DNA from: an uncultured Prevotella sp.
Lineage (GTDB): Bacteria; Bacteroidota; Bacteroidia; Bacteroidales; Bacteroidaceae
Length of the DNA: 7,477 nt
Reading direction: 5' to 3'
Assembly: GCA_900547085.1 (NCBI GenBank)
Contig: URFI01000114.1
Location: 1 to 7,477 of the forward strand
Under the pieces are notes generated by a model, which made no database searches, was not told the DNA's origin, and saw only the letters and a list, made by a program, of their open reading frames with translations. The first letter of the stretch is position 1; every line of letters starts with the position of its first letter. Positions 6,008 to 7,477 of this stretch are shown here, piece by piece. Made by a program: the position numbers and the translations under genes.

Positions 6008-7075
6008 TTATTCTTCAAAAGTATCGTTGTTAGTGCCGTGAACATAGATGCTCCACTTGTTGAGAAGCTGCTGCATGTCGTTGGGCAAGTCGGAGGTAAA
6101 GTCCATTTGTCGGCCTGTTGTGGGGTGTACAAATCCCAATGTCTTGGCGTGCAAGGCTTGTCGGTTGCACACTTTGAAGCAGTTTTGGATGAAGGCTTTG
6201 TAGGTTGAGCTGCGTTGTCCGCGCAGAATTTCGGTGCCACCATATCGCTCATCGCCGAACAGCGGGTGCCCTATGTGCTTCATGTGGGCGCGTATCTGGT
6301 GCGTTCTTCCCGTTTCCAAGATACATTCCACGAGCGTTACATAGCCGAAACGCTCCAGTATGTGATAATGTGTAACGGCGCTTTTGCCTATCTCACTGTC
6401 GGGTGGAAACACGTTCATGCGCAACCTGTCCCTTGGGTCTCGCCCGATGTTGCCCTCTATGCGCCCTTCCTCCTCGTTGAAGTTGCCCCATACCAAGGCG
6501 TTGTAGCTACGGTGAGTGGTCTTGTTGAAGAACTGTAGTCCAAGCTTTGTCTTGGCAACAGGTGTCTTGGCGATGACCAACAGTCCGCTGGTGTCTTTGT
6601 CGATGCGATGAACAAGCCCCACGGCGGGGTCGTTGGCGTCGAACGAACGCAAGTCTTTCAGGTGCCAAGCCACGGCGTTAATCAGTGTTCCGTGAAAGTT
6701 TCCGGCACCTGGATGCACCACCATGCCGGGCGCTTTGTTAACCACCATCAAGTCGGCATCTTCATACACGATGTCCAAGGGAATGTCTTCGGCCTCGATG
6801 GTATGGTCGTGTTGCGGCGCATCCAGCATCAGCGTGATGACATCCAAAGGACGAACTTTGTAGTTGCTCTTTACGGGTTGGTCGTTTACATGCACGAATC
6901 CGGCGTCCGCAGCCTTTTGAATGCGGTTGCGACTGGAGTGCTTCAGGCGTTCAAACATGTACTTGTCCACCCGCAAAGGCTCCTGTCCTTTGTCAACCAC
7001 GATGCGGAAATGCTCATAAAGTTGCTGTTCCTCATCGTCTTCCAACAACGTCATGTCCTGTGCTTCTTCGGCCAT
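6008..7075 (-). CDS. rluD: RluD-like 23S rRNA pseudouridine synthase
   Basis: This 355-residue RluA-family enzyme isomerises uridine to pseudouridine in RNA. An acidic N-terminal extension (about 1-30) precedes an S4 RNA-binding domain (about 33-85, with SRNRIQKAADAGFVHVN). The catalytic domain follows, with VVNKAPGMVVHPGAGN (111-126) and GLVHRIDKDTSGLLVIAKT (153-171), in which Asp159 is the expected catalytic aspartate. The conserved GRTHQIRAHMKHIGHPLFGD (256-275) comes next. HPGAGN and the HRxDKDT context are closer to RluD, which modifies helix 69 of 23S rRNA (1911, 1915 and 1917 in E. coli), than to RluC. The exact sites here are therefore inferred. It begins 6 bp after the stop of the PASTA-domain gene and is followed 19 bp later by ddl, so it is internal to the cluster. 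No defect is seen. Confidence 0.93.
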   Translation of the reverse strand: MAEEAQDMTLLEDDEEQQLYEHFRIVVDKGQEPLRVDKYMFERLKHSSRNRIQKAADAGFVHVNDQPVKSNYKVRPLDVITLMLDAPQHDHTIEAEDIPLDIVYEDADLMVVNKAPGMVVHPGAGNFHGTLINAVAWHLKDLRSFDANDPAVGLVHRIDKDTSGLLVIAKTPVAKTKLGLQFFNKTTHRSYNALVWGNFNEEEGRIEGNIGRDPRDRLRMNVFPPDSEIGKSAVTHYHILERFGYVTLVECILETGRTHQIRAHMKHIGHPLFGDERYGGTEILRGQRSSTYKAFIQNCFKVCNRQALHAKTLGFVHPTTGRQMDFTSDLPNDMQQLLNKWSIYVHGTNNDTFEE

Positions 7076-7081
7076 CTATTC

Positions 7082-7477
7082 TTATTTTGGAGTGGATTTG
7101 GGTGATTTAGGCGTGGTCGGTTCGGTCTTCTTAGGTGTCGCTGGCTCTTTCTTCTGCGGCACGGTGGGTTCCGTTTTGCTTGGGTTGATGGGTTTGACCT
7201 CTTGCGGATGAGTTGTTGCTTCTTCCGTTTCCGTCACTGGTCCCGTCACTTCTTCAAATCCATCAACGTCATCCTCTTCGCTTGGGTCATATTCAGGATA
7301 AATCGGATCTACATAGTCAATCACGTCAGTTGAGTCGCGCATGCCGTTTCCCGCTTGGATAATCACCGTGTCTTCGATGGAAATCCTGTCGCCTGTCACC
7401 ACATGTTTCCCTCGAACCAGAATGCCGTATACCCAGTCTTTCTCGCCTGGAATGAATTGAGGTGTGCCCACTTTGAA
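7082..7477 (-). CDS. PASTA-domain protein, C-terminal part (truncated by window edge)
   Basis: Only the last 131 residues are visible. The frame is open to the window end and begins ...FKVGTPQF, so the true start is outside. Residues up to about VIIQAGNG look like the end of a PASTA repeat (KDWVYGILVRGKHVVTGDRISIED, then a closing beta-strand and glycine). PASTA domains are known from penicillin-binding proteins and Ser/Thr kinases, where many bind peptidoglycan or beta-lactams. In Bacteroidales, separate PASTA proteins without a kinase are common beside rluD and ddl. After the domain comes an acidic linker (DPSEEDDVDGFEE) and a Lys-Thr-Pro tail with three octapeptide repeats. The tail is probably disordered. 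An N-terminal membrane anchor is expected but cannot be seen. Any GTG near 7471 is an internal codon, not a start. Confidence 0.82.
   Translation of the reverse strand, partial: FKVGTPQFIPGEKDWVYGILVRGKHVVTGDRISIEDTVIIQAGNGMRDSTDVIDYVDPIYPEYDPSEEDDVDGFEEVTGPVTETEEATTHPQEVKPINPSKTEPTVPQKKEPATPKKTEPTTPKSPKSTPK
7106..7177 (-). repeat. Octapeptide-coding tandem repeat in the PASTA protein tail
   Basis: Three consecutive 8-residue units, KTEPTVPQ, KKEPATPK and KTEPTTPK, are encoded by 72 bp (three 24-bp units), followed by a degenerate SPKSTPK at the C terminus. The pattern is K-[TK]-E-P-[TA]-x-P-[KQ]. The DNA units have diverged, so this is not an identical tandem array, but copy number could vary between strains. 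The basic, proline-rich sequence could span or contact the cell wall; that is inference. Confidence 0.6.

Larger units (their letters stand above)
3182..7477 (-). other. Probable five-gene envelope operon
   Basis: Five genes run in the same direction with gaps of 6, 19 and 9 bp and one 7-bp overlap: PASTA protein, rluD, ddl, acyltransferase, lipoprotein. I found no match to the Bacteroidetes -7 element in the short gaps, and none is long enough for a full promoter outside the coding sequence. The promoter is therefore expected upstream, beyond the right edge. Joint transcription would link cell-wall precursor supply, phospholipid acylation and a wall-binding protein with rRNA modification. 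Confidence 0.75.

Overview
The window looks like chromosome from a Bacteroidales bacterium, most likely Prevotella or a close relative. The evidence is a carboxypeptidase-domain-free outer-membrane beta-barrel protein of the TonB-receptor type, a NigD-like lipoprotein, the gene order PASTA protein / RluD-type pseudouridine synthase / Ddl / acyltransferase, start codons without clear AGGAGG ribosome-binding sites, and a promoter matching the Bacteroidetes TTG-N19-21-TAnnTTTG consensus. The genus is inferred from protein character, not from any search.

Layout. Positions 1-852 carry no convincing gene. The left edge (5-90) is a cluster of short perfect hairpins that looks like a REP-type intergenic repeat. 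Positions 160-460 contain several more inverted repeats. From about 470 to 760 I see nothing I can name. A Bacteroidetes-type promoter at 769-801 leads into a plus-strand gene (853-2946) for a 697-residue outer-membrane beta-barrel protein. This gene stands alone, with no SusD, sigma/anti-sigma or TonB partner in view. A perfect 14-bp inverted repeat (2954-3005) separates it from a convergent minus-strand cluster.

The minus-strand cluster, read from the right edge leftwards, is: the C-terminal part of a PASTA-domain protein (runs off the window), an RluD-like 23S rRNA pseudouridine synthase, D-alanine--D-alanine ligase, a glycerolipid-type acyltransferase, and a NigD-like lipoprotein. Gaps are 6, 19 and 9 bp, then a 7-bp overlap, so the five genes are very likely one transcript whose promoter lies beyond the window. 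Four of the five concern the cell envelope: peptidoglycan precursor synthesis (Ddl), a possible peptidoglycan-binding PASTA protein, phospholipid acylation and a lipoprotein. The fifth modifies ribosomal RNA.

I found no clear undescribed system. The points most worth a second look are the structured non-coding region at 1-460, the translationally coupled lipoprotein at the end of the envelope operon, the unusual HX5D spacing in the acyltransferase active-site block, and the octapeptide repeat tail of the PASTA protein.
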